Below are positions 8,304-21,419 of a stretch of DNA of 64,000 bases, piece by piece; positions within the stretch are counted from its first letter, which is position 1; each line of letters starts with the position of its first letter. The stretch comes from Xanthomonas sacchari (GTDB lineage: Bacteria > Pseudomonadota > Gammaproteobacteria > Xanthomonadales > Xanthomonadaceae). The stretch is taken from assembly GCF_024266585.1 (NCBI RefSeq), contig NZ_CP100647.1:1655001-1719000 (forward strand), given 5' to 3'. The notes beneath the pieces are model-generated. The model was given only the letters and a program-made list of their open reading frames with translations, searched no databases and was not told the origin of the DNA. The position numbers were made by a program, and so were the translations under genes.

Positions 8304-9818
8304 ATGGCTAGACTGAAGACTTTCGCGAGCGGAATCCTCCTGAGTGCGGTGTACTGCGCGGCCTACCTGGCCGTGTGGCACTGCTCTCTGGATCAATGGT
8401 TCCTGCCGATCGGACTGCGTACCGCAGCGCTGCTGTTTCTCCCCTATCGGCTCTGGCCCTACGTTTTCTTGGGAGATGCGGCGGCGCTGTTGAGCATGCG
8501 CGTGCCGATGATCGATGAGGGCGGAGCGGATCCGCTCTGGGCATACGGCAGTTCGCTCCTGTTGATGCCGGCGTTCTCGTTGCTGCCCTGGGCGGTCCGG
8601 CGCGGTCTTCCTGATTTCCGGGCCGAGCCGAGCTGGCTGCCCCTGATCTGCCTCTGTGCGGCGTTGTGGGCGGTGCTGGTCAACAAGGGCGCCAACTGGT
8701 TGTTGGATGGGCCTGCCGCCTACATCAATCTGGAAAACACGCTGAAGTTCTGGATAGGTTTCTATCTGGGTATCGTCATGTTCGTCTTTCCCGCACTGCT
8801 GTGGGTCAGGCGAGCAGAGGGGGATGCAAGTACCCGAAAGACGGTTCTGCACAGCGCAGGCGTCGCCGCGTTGCTCATGGGCGTCATGTTTGGGGTCGCG
8901 ATGCAGGCCGAGGGCGTCCTGCGCCAGTTCATTCTGGTTCTGATGATTACGCCGGCCGTCTGGTTGACGTTCAAGCATGCCTGGCGGGGCGCTGCGATCG
9001 GTGTGGTCATGGCCAACTTCGCGGTGGCCATGTCCCTGCCAAAGACCAACTACGCCGGTGCCTACGATGCAGATACGTTGCAGGTGCAGTTGTTGATCGC
9101 CTTTGCGGTGACTGCGCTAGCGTCCCTTGGCGCCAGGTTGTCTGTGGCCTTCGACCAGGCGCAACGCTTCGGCTTCGCCGAAAGGGAGGCGCTGCAGGTG
9201 GCCCAGGCCAGCTACATGTCGGCCGAGCGGACCCTGCGCAATCGTGTGGTCGAGTACACCGACATCCACGTGCACATCAACAAGTTGCGCCGCGACATCG
9301 CCACCACGCTGAAGGAGCACGGCCACTACGCCGCGGCGATGGAAATGAACCGCACCGGGGTGATCCAGGCGCAGTTGCTGGACGACTACGTCGCCGCGTT
9401 GTATCCGCTGGATATCGAAACCCATGGCCTGTACGGCGCGCTGAACTCCATCGCCTTCGCCAATGCCTGCGATACCGAGGTCGAGGCGCGTCTGCACGGC
9501 GATTCGCGGCGGCTGTCGATCGGACTGCAACTGGCGGCGTACCGCTGCGTGCTCAATGCCATGGAGATCCTGCCCAATGCGGGCCGGCACATGATCGCGG
9601 CGCGGGTCTGGTCGGCGCGCGGCAAGCGCGGCGTGGTGGTGACGGTGGAAGCCGACGCGGCGATGCCGGGCGGCGGCCGCAAGCGTCACGGCGCCGATGA
9701 GATCGACTGGGAGCTGGCCAGTCGGTTGAAGGCCCATGACGGCACCTGCCGGCGCCGTCATGAGCGAAAGATCAGTTTCCTGATCTCCGAGCCACTGGAA
9801 AAGACCGTTACTTCTTGA
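8304..9818 (+). CDS. MASE1-type membrane sensor with degenerate histidine-kinase-like end
   Basis: Membrane protein of 504 aa from ATG 8304, chosen because GGGTGG lies just upstream; a TTG at 8268 would add 12 residues. About eight to nine hydrophobic segments fill residues 8-285 in a MASE1-like pattern. A helical linker follows (AEREALQVAQASYMSAERTL), then a region recalling HisKA_3 kinases: LLDDYVAALYPL resembles their LxPxxLDDLG segment and LQLAAYRCVLNAMEI their RIxQEALNNA N-box. No phosphoacceptor His in an ExxRIARELHD context and no glycine-rich G-box are visible, so kinase activity is doubtful. Its 3' end overlaps the convergent next gene by 11 bp. Confidence 0.75.
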   Translation: MARLKTFASGILLSAVYCAAYLAVWHCSLDQWFLPIGLRTAALLFLPYRLWPYVFLGDAAALLSMRVPMIDEGGADPLWAYGSSLLLMPAFSLLPWAVRRGLPDFRAEPSWLPLICLCAALWAVLVNKGANWLLDGPAAYINLENTLKFWIGFYLGIVMFVFPALLWVRRAEGDASTRKTVLHSAGVAALLMGVMFGVAMQAEGVLRQFILVLMITPAVWLTFKHAWRGAAIGVVMANFAVAMSLPKTNYAGAYDADTLQVQLLIAFAVTALASLGARLSVAFDQAQRFGFAEREALQVAQASYMSAERTLRNRVVEYTDIHVHINKLRRDIATTLKEHGHYAAAMEMNRTGVIQAQLLDDYVAALYPLDIETHGLYGALNSIAFANACDTEVEARLHGDSRRLSIGLQLAAYRCVLNAMEILPNAGRHMIAARVWSARGKRGVVVTVEADAAMPGGGRKRHGADEIDWELASRLKAHDGTCRRRHERKISFLISEPLEKTVTS

Positions 9819-10239
9819 TGGTCACGGTCCAGACGTCGCCGTCGGCGCTGCTGGCCAGCTGTACGGTGAAGTAGCGCGCATCGTAGACCACGGTGCCGCG
9901 GCTGCTGTCGAAGGTGTCGACGGTGCTCACCCGATCCACGTCCTTGCCCATCGGCGTCACCCATGCGGTGTCGCCGACGCGGCCGATCGCGCCACGCACC
10001 TGACCGGTGCTGTCGTTGATCTGCAGGTAAGTCACGCCATTACGCTCGAACTGGTAGATGCGCGCCGAGCCGTTGGTAGACAGATTGGTCGCCGCCGGCG
10101 CGCTTTCGCCTAGACCGCGGATGGCGATGGGGGTGCCGACACCGCCACCCGGACAGCAGCTCTGCGCATAGGCGCTGGACGCTAGCGCCGAGCAGGCCAC
10201 GATGCCTGAGAGCACCGCTATTTTTGAACTTTTCCACAT
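9808..10239 (-). CDS. Small secreted protein of unknown function
   Basis: 143 aa with a clear Sec signal peptide (MWKSSKIAVLSGIVACSALASSAYA, cleavage before QSCC). The mature part is about 118 residues, starts with a Cys pair and a Gly-rich stretch, and looks beta-rich (ITYLQIND-like and VWTVTIKK strands). The SD GGGGAAGGA lies 8 bp before the ATG. It converges on the MASE1 gene with an 11-bp overlap. I do not recognise a family; secretion to the periplasm or outside is the only supported statement. Confidence 0.75.
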   Translation of the reverse strand: MWKSSKIAVLSGIVACSALASSAYAQSCCPGGGVGTPIAIRGLGESAPAATNLSTNGSARIYQFERNGVTYLQINDSTGQVRGAIGRVGDTAWVTPMGKDVDRVSTVDTFDSSRGTVVYDARYFTVQLASSADGDVWTVTIKK

Positions 10240-10305
10240 GACACGATCCTTCCCCAGAGGGGTTTTTTTGCCTGCCGTTCAGGCGATTCCACATTACGCG
10301 AATCG

Positions 10306-10321
10306 CAACAGGCCACTGTTG
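10306..10321. promoter_or_regulatory. Operator-like palindrome CAACAG-GCCA-CTGTTG
   Basis: Perfect 6-bp inverted repeat around GCCA, 67 bp upstream of the secreted-protein ATG at 10239. It could bind a dimeric regulator; the plus-strand TTGACA at 10319 overlaps its right edge. The role is inferred from symmetry and position only. Confidence 0.3.
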
Positions 10322-10678
10322 ACAAATAAATAATCGATTCATACTTGTGATGCGGCTCACGCTTATTTATCCAGGGAAACTCCCTGCAAATCACCGCATC
10401 GGTTGGCTCAGGTATGGCCCCAGGTCGCGCAGCATCGCGTCGACCGTCCGGCATCGCCGGGGCGTCGGGCGCGGTGCTTCTTGCAGTTTCCATGCCATAC
10501 ATTGCAGGTCTACCTTCAAGGCGCAGCGGCGCGGTGTTTTCGTTAAGCGCGTCGTTGCAGGCGGGCATATTGATGGATCTTCGGTGCGGGCCGCACTGCA
10601 TAACGAATGTCGTGGTCTATGGTTTGCTCGTTGCAACGCGAGTAAATCTATCCTGCCTTCGCCTGGTATTTTTTTGAA

Positions 10679-10703
10679 TGCGATAAGGATAGACCTTATC
10701 GCA
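10679..10703. repeat. Perfect 10-bp inverted repeat TGCGATAAGG/CCTTATCGCA
   Basis: Arms 10679-10688 and 10694-10703 with loop ATAGA. A TTTTTTT run at 10669-10675 lies to its left on the plus strand, so it is not a normal terminator for either strand. It might be an operator or part of an unannotated small RNA. Confidence 0.5.
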
Positions 10704-11077
10704 GCTGGCGATCACTGGGCCGGCGAGATGGCTATAACCGAATGGGCCGATGTTTTCGATCGCGCGACGAATGCTTGACGCTTTCGTGCAACTGTCTGGC
10801 GCGATCAGGTGGAGCGTGGCTGAAAACCCGCGACCGGAGCGGGTGACTCCAAGGTGCGATGCGTTGCCGAATGGCGTCTGCAATGCCGGTGCGCACGTCG
10901 CCCCGAACCCTCATCGCCGCCGCGGCGCTGCGCTGCGTCTCCCGACGCCTGCGGGCGGCAGCGTGGCAGCGCCCCAGGCCCGATGCCGCTAGCTTGGGGG
11001 CGGTACCGGTATCGCCGGTGGCGAACGCGGCGGCGGTGTCGGGGCACCGCCGCCACAGACGCGTCACCCAGCTCGCG

Positions 11078-13462
<2,385 letters not shown>

Positions 13463-13812
13463 GAGGGAGGCGGCTCCTTGTAGTGGGGGGGAGGACGTCG
13501 CTGCATGCGCGCTCCCCTGTCCCCTGGCGGATGCGGCGACGCGCCCTAGGGATTACCGGCGGATGTCAGGAGTGTCAACGTTCCGTTAAGCGTGGCGTGG
13601 AGGTTGCAGTTGCAACGACCGCTGCAGGCATTGCGGCAGCGCGGATTCGGGGATTTGCCGGGTTCGTAGACAAAATGCGGGCGATGCGCGCCGGCGTGGC
13701 GCGCGCGCCCGTGCCTGCGCACGGCGGCGTGTGGGGGGCGCGCATGCTCATCCGTGCGATGGCGGCTGCGTGGCCGGTGCAGGCATGCACGCGTCCGTGC
13801 CGTGCGGTGCAT

Positions 13813-13963
13813 GTTTTCAATGCGCGCCTGGCGCCCGAGGGCGCGACTCGGAACGCGGGTCGTAGGCCAGCGGGACGTACAGGTTTCAATCCACGCGCCC
13901 GTGAGGGCGCGACGGACGGCAAGGGCCGCCCGCTCGCGACCATCGAGTTTCAATCCACGCGCC
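13813..13963 (-). CRISPR. Orphan type I-C CRISPR remnant, two spacers, truncated by REP
   Basis: A perfect 31-nt repeat lies at 13883-13913 (GTTTCAATCCACGCG...GGGCGCGAC), matching the known Xanthomonas type I-C repeat when read on the minus strand (ends ATTGAAAC). A degenerate copy is at 13813-13847 and a 17-nt truncated copy, GTTTCAATCCACGCGCC, at 13947-13963. Spacers are 35 nt (13848-13882) and 33 nt (13914-13946), normal for I-C. With transcription leftward, the degenerate copy is at the leader-distal end as usual, and the leader side is missing: repeat 3 breaks off directly against a REP element. No cas genes are present in the window. Confidence 0.8.
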
Positions 13964-14028
13964 AGTGTAGCCGCGGCTTCAGTCGCGACGCTTCAGCGGT
14001 AGCGCGTCGCGGCTGAAGCCGCTCCTGC
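13964..14028. repeat. REP-like palindrome abutting the CRISPR remnant
   Basis: Two arms related to TAGGAGCGGCTTCAGCCGCGAC: the left (13967-13988) is imperfect, the right (14006-14028) reads GTCGCGGCTGAAGCCGCTCCTGC. It joins CRISPR repeat 3 without spacing and marks the point where the array was lost. Confidence 0.85.
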
Positions 14029-14069
14029 GAAACGCCAGCGACCGCAAGGCGATACCGCACACTGCGCGC

Positions 14070-14105
14070 ATCCCCAATCCCCAATCCCCAATCCCCAATC
14101 CCCAA
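14070..14105. repeat. Heptamer-arm repeat, single arm (CAATCCC)n
   Basis: About five tandem 7-mers of CAATCCC, lying between the REP element and the terminator of the next receptor gene. No matching opposite arm is visible. Confidence 0.8.
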
Positions 14106-14134
14106 CAAAACAACGGCCCGGAAATCCGGGCCGT
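14103..14134 (-). terminator. Rho-independent terminator of receptor paralog 2
   Basis: Perfect 10-bp stem ACGGCCCGGA (14113-14122)/TCCGGGCCGT (14125-14134) with a 2-nt centre. On the minus strand it is followed by TTGTTTTGTT, about 45 bp beyond the receptor stop at 14180. Confidence 0.85.
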
Positions 14135-14179
14135 CGTCATGCCGCGCGTTGTCGGCCGGGGCACTGCCCGGCCGTGCGC

Positions 14180-16570
14180 TCACCAGCGGTAATTGATCCG
14201 CCCGTACACGTAGGCACCGTTGAAGCCGTACGGCGAGTAGTTGCTGTAGGGCAGCATGCCGTAGGTCGAGTTGATCAGGTTGGCGGTCTTGTCCGGGTAC
14301 TGGTCGAACACATTGTCCGCGCCCAGCGTCAGCGTCCAGTTGGTGCTGGGCTTGAAGCTGGCCGAGGCATCGACCACCCAGTCCGCGCCGTAGGTCTGGT
14401 CGCGTGCGGCGGTGGCCGAGTTGCGCACGGTGAACTCGCCGTAGCGGGTCGCGGCCAGGCTCAGGTCCCACTTGGGCAGCTTCCAGGTGCCGCTGAGGAT
14501 CAGCTTGTCCTTCGGGTAGCTGTCCTCCAGGCGGCCGATCTCGTCGCGTCCCAGCGTGGTCTGGGTCGAGCCGATGGCGGCCAGCGCCTGCGGCTGGGTC
14601 ACCGCATGGGTGATGTCGGTCTTGCTGTAGCCGTAGCTGGCGGTGAGATCCAGCGTGCTGGCCGCGAACGGGATGCTGTAGGTGCCGACCACGTCGACGC
14701 CGCGGGTGCGGGTGTCGGCGGCGTTGCTGAAGTAGCGCACGCTGGTGACATTGCTGTAGCCGAGCTGGCGCAGCTTGCCCAGCACCGCCGCGTCGTTGAG
14801 GTTGGACGACAGCAGGATGCGGTCGTCGATCTTGATCTGGTACGCGTCCACGGTCAGATACAGGCGCTCGACCGGCTGCAGCACCAGGCCCAGGCTGTAG
14901 GACAGCGAGGTCTCGGCCTTCAGCGGTGCGGCGCCCAGCGCCTGGGCCACGGCGCTGTTCACCGGGAAGGTGCCGGATTCGAAGAAGCTGCCGTTGATGT
15001 AGCTGCTGGTGACCGCCTGGTACTGCTGCTGCGCCAGCGACGGCGCACGGAAGCCGCTGGCGACGGTACCGCGCAGCGCCACCTTGTCGGTGAAGGCGTA
15101 CCGGGCCGACAGCTTGCCGGAGGTCTTGCTGCCGAAATCCGAATAGTCCTCGTAGCGGCCGGTGAGGCCGGCGGAGAACTTGTCGGTGAGGTCGGCTTCC
15201 AGGCCGGCGTAGACCGCGTAGTTGTGGCGTTCCGAATGCACCGCGTTGAGCGGGGCGAAGCCGGCGAAGCCCTGCGCGCCGCCGGTGGTGCCGGTGTACG
15301 AAGCCGGCTCGCCCGGCGACTGGTTCCACTTCTCCTGGCGGTACTCGGCGCCGAAGGACAGCGTCACCGGATACGCCAGGCCCCACTCCAGCGGCTGGGT
15401 GAAGTCGGCGTTGACCGCATTCTGGGTGTACTCCAGCGCGCCATCGTAGAAGCGCCGCGGGCTGTCGAGGCCGAGGCTGTAGTTGATGCTGTTGGCGGTG
15501 TGGAAGTCGACCTTGTTGTAGCCGTAGTTGTAGCTGATGTCCCAGGCGAAGCCGCCGGCGGTGCTGCCCTTCAGGCCGGCGACCAGCGAGCGGTCCTTGG
15601 AGTACTGCTCGATCTGCGGCACGTAGCCGTCGGGGTAGACCTGCGCCAGCAGCGCGGTCTGCCCACTGTGGTTGCGCGAGCGGTAGAACGCGAACGAGGT
15701 GATGTCGCGGTTGCTGGCGATCGCGGTGGCGTAACCGGTGAGGTTGTCGCTGAAGCGGAACTCGCCGTTGGCCGAGACCGCGGTGGCATCGACCTTGGGA
15801 TCGCCATAGACGAAGGTGGTCTGGCCGATGCTCGGGTAGTTGCCGGTGTTCGGCGCGGTGCCCTGGTAGGGGCCGGCGCGGTTGGTGGCGTCCTGCTGGC
15901 TGATCTGCCCGGCCACGTGCAGGCTGCCGCGGCCGTCGCCGAAGCCGACCCCGGCGTCGCCGGAGAGCTGCGACTTGGCACCGTCGCCGGCCGAGTACTG
16001 GCCGTGGTCGACCGCCAGGCTGCCGCCTTCGCCGGCACCCTTGAGCACGATGTTGACCACGCCGGCGATGGCGTCGGAGCCGTACTGCGCCGAGGCGCCG
16101 TCGCGCAGCACTTCCACCCGCTCGATCGCCGCGATCGGGATCGCGTTCAGATCCACCGCCGAGGCGCCGCGGCCGATGGTGCCGTTGACGTTGACCAGCG
16201 CCGAGGTATGGCGGCGCTTGCCGTTGACCAGCACCAGGACCTGGTCGGGCGAGAGCCCGCGCAGCTGCGCCGGGCGGATGCCGCTGGTGCCGTCGGTCAG
16301 CGCCGGGCGCGGGAAGTTCAGCGAGGGCAGTGCCCGCGACAGCGCGGTGGCCAGCTCGGAGGTGCCGGTGGCCTGCAGCGCCTCGGGGGTGATGATGTCG
16401 ATCGGCGACTGCGACTCGGCCACGGTGCGGTCGCTGACCCGGGTGCCGGTGACGATCACCGTGTCCAGCGTGCTGGGCGCGGTGGGGGCGTCAGTGGTCT
16501 GGGCGAAGGCGGAGGGGGCGGCAAGGACGGCGAGCACGGCGCTCGCCAGAAGCGACAACGGACGGTTCAT
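14180..16570 (-). CDS. TonB-dependent receptor, tandem paralog 2
   Basis: Outer-membrane receptor of 796 aa with signal peptide to PSAFAQ, LDTVIVTGTRVSDRTVAES at the plug start, plug motifs LRGLSPDQVLVLVNGKRRHT and VEVLRDGASAQYGSDAIAG, and a barrel ending GRINYRW. It is the middle of three tandem paralogs and the closest in the plug to paralog 1. A terminator follows its stop and a 205-bp gap with an AT-rich patch (TTATTATTTTTTAAC near 16649) precedes it, so it may have its own promoter. Substrate unknown. Confidence 0.92.
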   Translation of the reverse strand: MNRPLSLLASAVLAVLAAPSAFAQTTDAPTAPSTLDTVIVTGTRVSDRTVAESQSPIDIITPEALQATGTSELATALSRALPSLNFPRPALTDGTSGIRPAQLRGLSPDQVLVLVNGKRRHTSALVNVNGTIGRGASAVDLNAIPIAAIERVEVLRDGASAQYGSDAIAGVVNIVLKGAGEGGSLAVDHGQYSAGDGAKSQLSGDAGVGFGDGRGSLHVAGQISQQDATNRAGPYQGTAPNTGNYPSIGQTTFVYGDPKVDATAVSANGEFRFSDNLTGYATAIASNRDITSFAFYRSRNHSGQTALLAQVYPDGYVPQIEQYSKDRSLVAGLKGSTAGGFAWDISYNYGYNKVDFHTANSINYSLGLDSPRRFYDGALEYTQNAVNADFTQPLEWGLAYPVTLSFGAEYRQEKWNQSPGEPASYTGTTGGAQGFAGFAPLNAVHSERHNYAVYAGLEADLTDKFSAGLTGRYEDYSDFGSKTSGKLSARYAFTDKVALRGTVASGFRAPSLAQQQYQAVTSSYINGSFFESGTFPVNSAVAQALGAAPLKAETSLSYSLGLVLQPVERLYLTVDAYQIKIDDRILLSSNLNDAAVLGKLRQLGYSNVTSVRYFSNAADTRTRGVDVVGTYSIPFAASTLDLTASYGYSKTDITHAVTQPQALAAIGSTQTTLGRDEIGRLEDSYPKDKLILSGTWKLPKWDLSLAATRYGEFTVRNSATAARDQTYGADWVVDASASFKPSTNWTLTLGADNVFDQYPDKTANLINSTYGMLPYSNYSPYGFNGAYVYGRINYRW

Positions 16571-16729
16571 GAAAACTCCAGCAGGTGCCGAAACGGCAGG
16601 CGGGGCGCGCCGCGGCCGGCATGGCAGGCCGCGTCCCCAGGGGCGTCTTATTATTTTTTAACATGCGTGCGGCGTCGCAGGATGCAAGCGCATGTTCTTA
16701 TTCCTTTACGTTCTAAGCTGTCCGCTCGA

Positions 16730-16759
16730 GGGCGTGGCCGCGCCCCTGCGGCCACGCCC
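16730..16759 (-). terminator. Strong hairpin after receptor paralog 3
   Basis: 12-bp perfect stem GGGCGTGGCCGC (16730-16741)/GCGGCCACGCCC (16748-16759), 15 bp past the stop of the gene ending at 16775. There is no T-run on the minus strand, so it may only slow transcription or protect the mRNA end. Confidence 0.45.
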
Positions 16760-16774
16760 GGCCTGCTGGCCGCC

Positions 16775-19165
16775 TCAGAAGCGGTAGTTCACCCGCGCGT
16801 ACCAGTAGCGCCCGTTGAAGCCGAACGGCGACAGCGGCGAGTACTGCAGGCCGTTGGGGCGATCGTCGTAGATGTTGTTGAGCGCGGTCCGGGTCGGATA
16901 CTGGTTGGTGACGTTGTCGGCGCCGACGGTGAAGCTGAGGTCGTGCCAGGCATAGGTCGTGGACAGGTTCAACAGCCAGCGCGCGGCGAAGCGCTGGTCC
17001 TGGCTGCCGTCGGCCTCGTCGCCGCGGCGGGTGATGGCGCCGTAGCGGGTGGTGTCGCCGTGCAGGGTCCAGCCGGCCACGGTCCAGTCGCCGCTGAGCA
17101 CGTACTTGGTGCGCGGCGAGGCATCGGTCAGCAGGCCCTGGCTGGCGCGGCGGAAGTTCGGGTCGGAGATCTCCAGGATCTCGGTCTTGTTGTAGTTGGC
17201 GCTGAGGCTGAGGTTGAGCGTGCCGGCGCGATCGAGGTCGAGCAGGTAGTTGTTCACCCAGTCCACGCCGCGGGTGCGGGTGGTAGCGCCGTTGACGAAG
17301 AACTGCACCGCGCTGACCTGGCCGATCGGCTCGGCCAGCGAGAGCTGGTCCGAGTACAGGATCTGGTCCCAGATGCGGATCTGGTACAGGTCCAGCGTGG
17401 CGTTGAAGCCGCCGCCGGACTGCCAGACCGCACCGACGCTGTAGTTGGTGGATTTTTCCGGCGCCAGCGGCTTGGCGCCGAGCGCGATCGCCACCGGGTC
17501 GGAGGTGCGGTAGGTGCCGATCTGGGTCAGCGTGCCGTTCTGCAGCAGGGTCACCACCGAGGCGTAGTTCTGCTGGGCCAGCGAAGGCGCGCGGAAGCCA
17601 TTGGAGATCGTGCCGCGCAAGGCGAAGCCATCGTTGAGCTGGTAGCGCGCCGACACCTTGCCGGAACGCGTCGATCCGGCATCGCTGTAATCCTCGTAGC
17701 GCGCCGCCACGCCGCCGGAGAGGCGGTCGGTCAGGTCCGCTTCCAGGTCGGCGTACACGGCCTGGCTATGGCGCTTGAACTGCCCGGCCACCGCTGGCGA
17801 CAGCCCGGGAAACACCTGCGAGCCGCCGGGGTAGGGGGCGCCGGTCTCGGGGTTGATGGCGTTGGGATCGAAATAGGTCGACGCCGGCGAGCCGGCCTCC
17901 ACCGCGTACTTGTCCTGCCGGTACTCGGCGCCGAAGGCGAGATTGACCGGGTAGGCCAGGCCCCAGTCCAGGGACTTGCTGAAGTCGGCGTTGAGCGCGT
18001 TCTGCTGGTTGCGGAAGCCGCCGGCGTTGAAGCGCGTCGGCGAGGCGCCGGTGCTCCAGTACAGGTTGGTGTTGATGGTGTTGCGCAGGTCGAAGGTGAC
18101 GTCGTTCTTGCCGTAGTCGGCGGAGACGTCCCAGGTCCAGCCGCTGTTGGTGCTGCCCTTGACGCCGAGCACCGCGGCGCGGTCGTTGGACGGGTTGTAG
18201 ATCTGCGGCAGGAAGCCGTTGGGATAGACCGCCTGCACGTTGCGGTCGCTGTTGTCCCAGGCGCGGTAGTAGCCGTTGGACAGCACCTCGCGGCGACTGA
18301 AGTTGGCGTAGCCGTACAGGTCGACGTGCGGGGTCAGCGCGTAGCCGAAGTTGACCAGTCCCTGGTAGGTGGTGACGGCCGGATCGCCGTAGCGCTCGTA
18401 GGGAATGCCGCTGGGGTTGGCGGCGCCGGCGCCGGTGGTGGCCTTGTCGGTGTTCTCGGCGCGATTGGTGTTCATCGCGTTCTGGTAGTTCCACGACACC
18501 CGCACCCAGCCCGGCGCCTCGCCGCCGGGCGCGCCGCCGAAGGCCAGGCCGTAGGAGCCGTCGATGCCGTTCTGCGCCCCGTCGCCCTTGTCCATGATGC
18601 CGCCGTTGACCGCGACGCTGTTGCTGCCGGGTTTGGCGCCGTGCTTGAGGACGATGTTGATGACCCCGGCGATGGCGTCGGAGCCGTACTGCGCGGAAGC
18701 GCCGTCGCGCAGCACCTCGATGCGTGCGATCGCCGACATCGGGATCGAATTGAGGTCGGCCGGCGCCGAGCCGCGGCCGACCGAGGGGTTGTAGTTGACC
18801 AGCGAGGTGGTGTGGTAGCGCTTGCCGTCCAGCAGCACCAGCACCGCGTCCGGCGACAGGCCGCGCAGGGTCGCCGGGCGCAGCGCGTCGTTGCCGTCGT
18901 TGATCGCCGGGCGCGGGAAGTTCAGCGACGGCAACAGCTTGCCCAGCGCGCTGGCGAGGTCGCTGGCGCCGGTGGCCTGCAGCGCCTCGGGCGCGATGAT
19001 GTCGATCGGCGACTGCGATTCGGCCACCGTGCGGTCGGCGATGCGGGTGCCGGTGACGATGACGTTGTCCAGCGTGGTCGGCGCCTGCTGGGACTGGGCG
19101 AGGCTGTTGGCGGAGGCGAGCGCGAGCAGGACGGCGCTGACGAGGGGAAGGCGGTGTTGCGTCAT
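16775..19165 (-). CDS. TonB-dependent receptor, tandem paralog 3
   Basis: Outer-membrane receptor of 796 aa from the ATG at 19165 (MTQHRLPLVSAVLLALASAN), preferred because it starts a clean signal peptide and GGAG lies upstream; an open frame extends further without a signal. Plug: LDNVIVTGTRIADRTVAES, LRGLSPDAVLVLLDGKRYHT, IEVLRDGASAQYGSDAIAG; the barrel ends RVNYRF. It differs from paralogs 1 and 2 by a loop rich in Gly/Asn after the plug (GGAPGGEAPGW). First of the three in transcription order; substrate unknown. Confidence 0.92.
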   Translation of the reverse strand: MTQHRLPLVSAVLLALASANSLAQSQQAPTTLDNVIVTGTRIADRTVAESQSPIDIIAPEALQATGASDLASALGKLLPSLNFPRPAINDGNDALRPATLRGLSPDAVLVLLDGKRYHTTSLVNYNPSVGRGSAPADLNSIPMSAIARIEVLRDGASAQYGSDAIAGVINIVLKHGAKPGSNSVAVNGGIMDKGDGAQNGIDGSYGLAFGGAPGGEAPGWVRVSWNYQNAMNTNRAENTDKATTGAGAANPSGIPYERYGDPAVTTYQGLVNFGYALTPHVDLYGYANFSRREVLSNGYYRAWDNSDRNVQAVYPNGFLPQIYNPSNDRAAVLGVKGSTNSGWTWDVSADYGKNDVTFDLRNTINTNLYWSTGASPTRFNAGGFRNQQNALNADFSKSLDWGLAYPVNLAFGAEYRQDKYAVEAGSPASTYFDPNAINPETGAPYPGGSQVFPGLSPAVAGQFKRHSQAVYADLEADLTDRLSGGVAARYEDYSDAGSTRSGKVSARYQLNDGFALRGTISNGFRAPSLAQQNYASVVTLLQNGTLTQIGTYRTSDPVAIALGAKPLAPEKSTNYSVGAVWQSGGGFNATLDLYQIRIWDQILYSDQLSLAEPIGQVSAVQFFVNGATTRTRGVDWVNNYLLDLDRAGTLNLSLSANYNKTEILEISDPNFRRASQGLLTDASPRTKYVLSGDWTVAGWTLHGDTTRYGAITRRGDEADGSQDQRFAARWLLNLSTTYAWHDLSFTVGADNVTNQYPTRTALNNIYDDRPNGLQYSPLSPFGFNGRYWYARVNYRF

Positions 19166-19417
19166 CGGGCGGAGACTCCAGTGGCTGGGGGATTGGCGTG
19201 GGTCTGGCGATTTCCGGTAGGGCGAGCAGATGCTGCGGTGCAGCGAGTGCCATCGGATTGAAAGCCGTTTTTCACGCGGGCGCGTATACAAAAACGGCAC
19301 TGGGTCGGATTTCGTGGGGGCTCGGGCGCCGCCCCGGAGCGTGCCGCGTCGTCGCCCCGGGTGGGCCGGGACGGGCGAAGCGGCTACACTTCCGCCTCGC
19401 TAGCCGAGTGCCCTGCC

Positions 19418-21277
<1,860 letters not shown>

Positions 21278-21419
21278 GCCGCTCCGTGGTCTCGCCGTGC
21301 TGGCAGATGCCGGCGAGGGATTGTGGGGGTCAGAACATGCGCACCGGCGTCTTTGCACCGGTCTTGCCGCACGTGGCACGCTCCGCGTCTGGCCGTGGAC
21401 GACAGGGAAGAGGAGCACG

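Larger units (their letters stand above)
10240..11077. other. 838-bp intergenic region, partly AT-rich
   Basis: No convincing gene. An open frame on the plus strand at 10347-10778 (143 codons) lacks a Shine-Dalgarno and recognisable domains. The stretch 10260-10720 is clearly less GC-rich than the neighbourhood and holds two perfect palindromes (10306-10321 and 10679-10703) and a TTGACA at 10319-10324. The part after 10800 is ordinary GC-rich DNA beyond the first receptor gene. Confidence 0.5.

Noticed and set aside
10347-10778. 143-codon plus-strand frame in the AT-richer intergenic region
   Set aside because: No Shine-Dalgarno, no known domain, mixed codon use; the region is kept as intergenic.
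13590-13812. Further CRISPR repeats left of the degenerate copy
   Set aside because: No GTTTCAAT-like or GGGCGCGAC-like pair occurs at the expected spacing of about 66 bp upstream.
14174-19261. Plus-strand open frame of almost 1,700 codons across receptor paralogs 2 and 3
   Set aside because: It is the antisense of two clear TonB receptor genes; in GC-rich DNA the opposite frame often stays open. Composition is Arg/Gly/Val-rich without domains.
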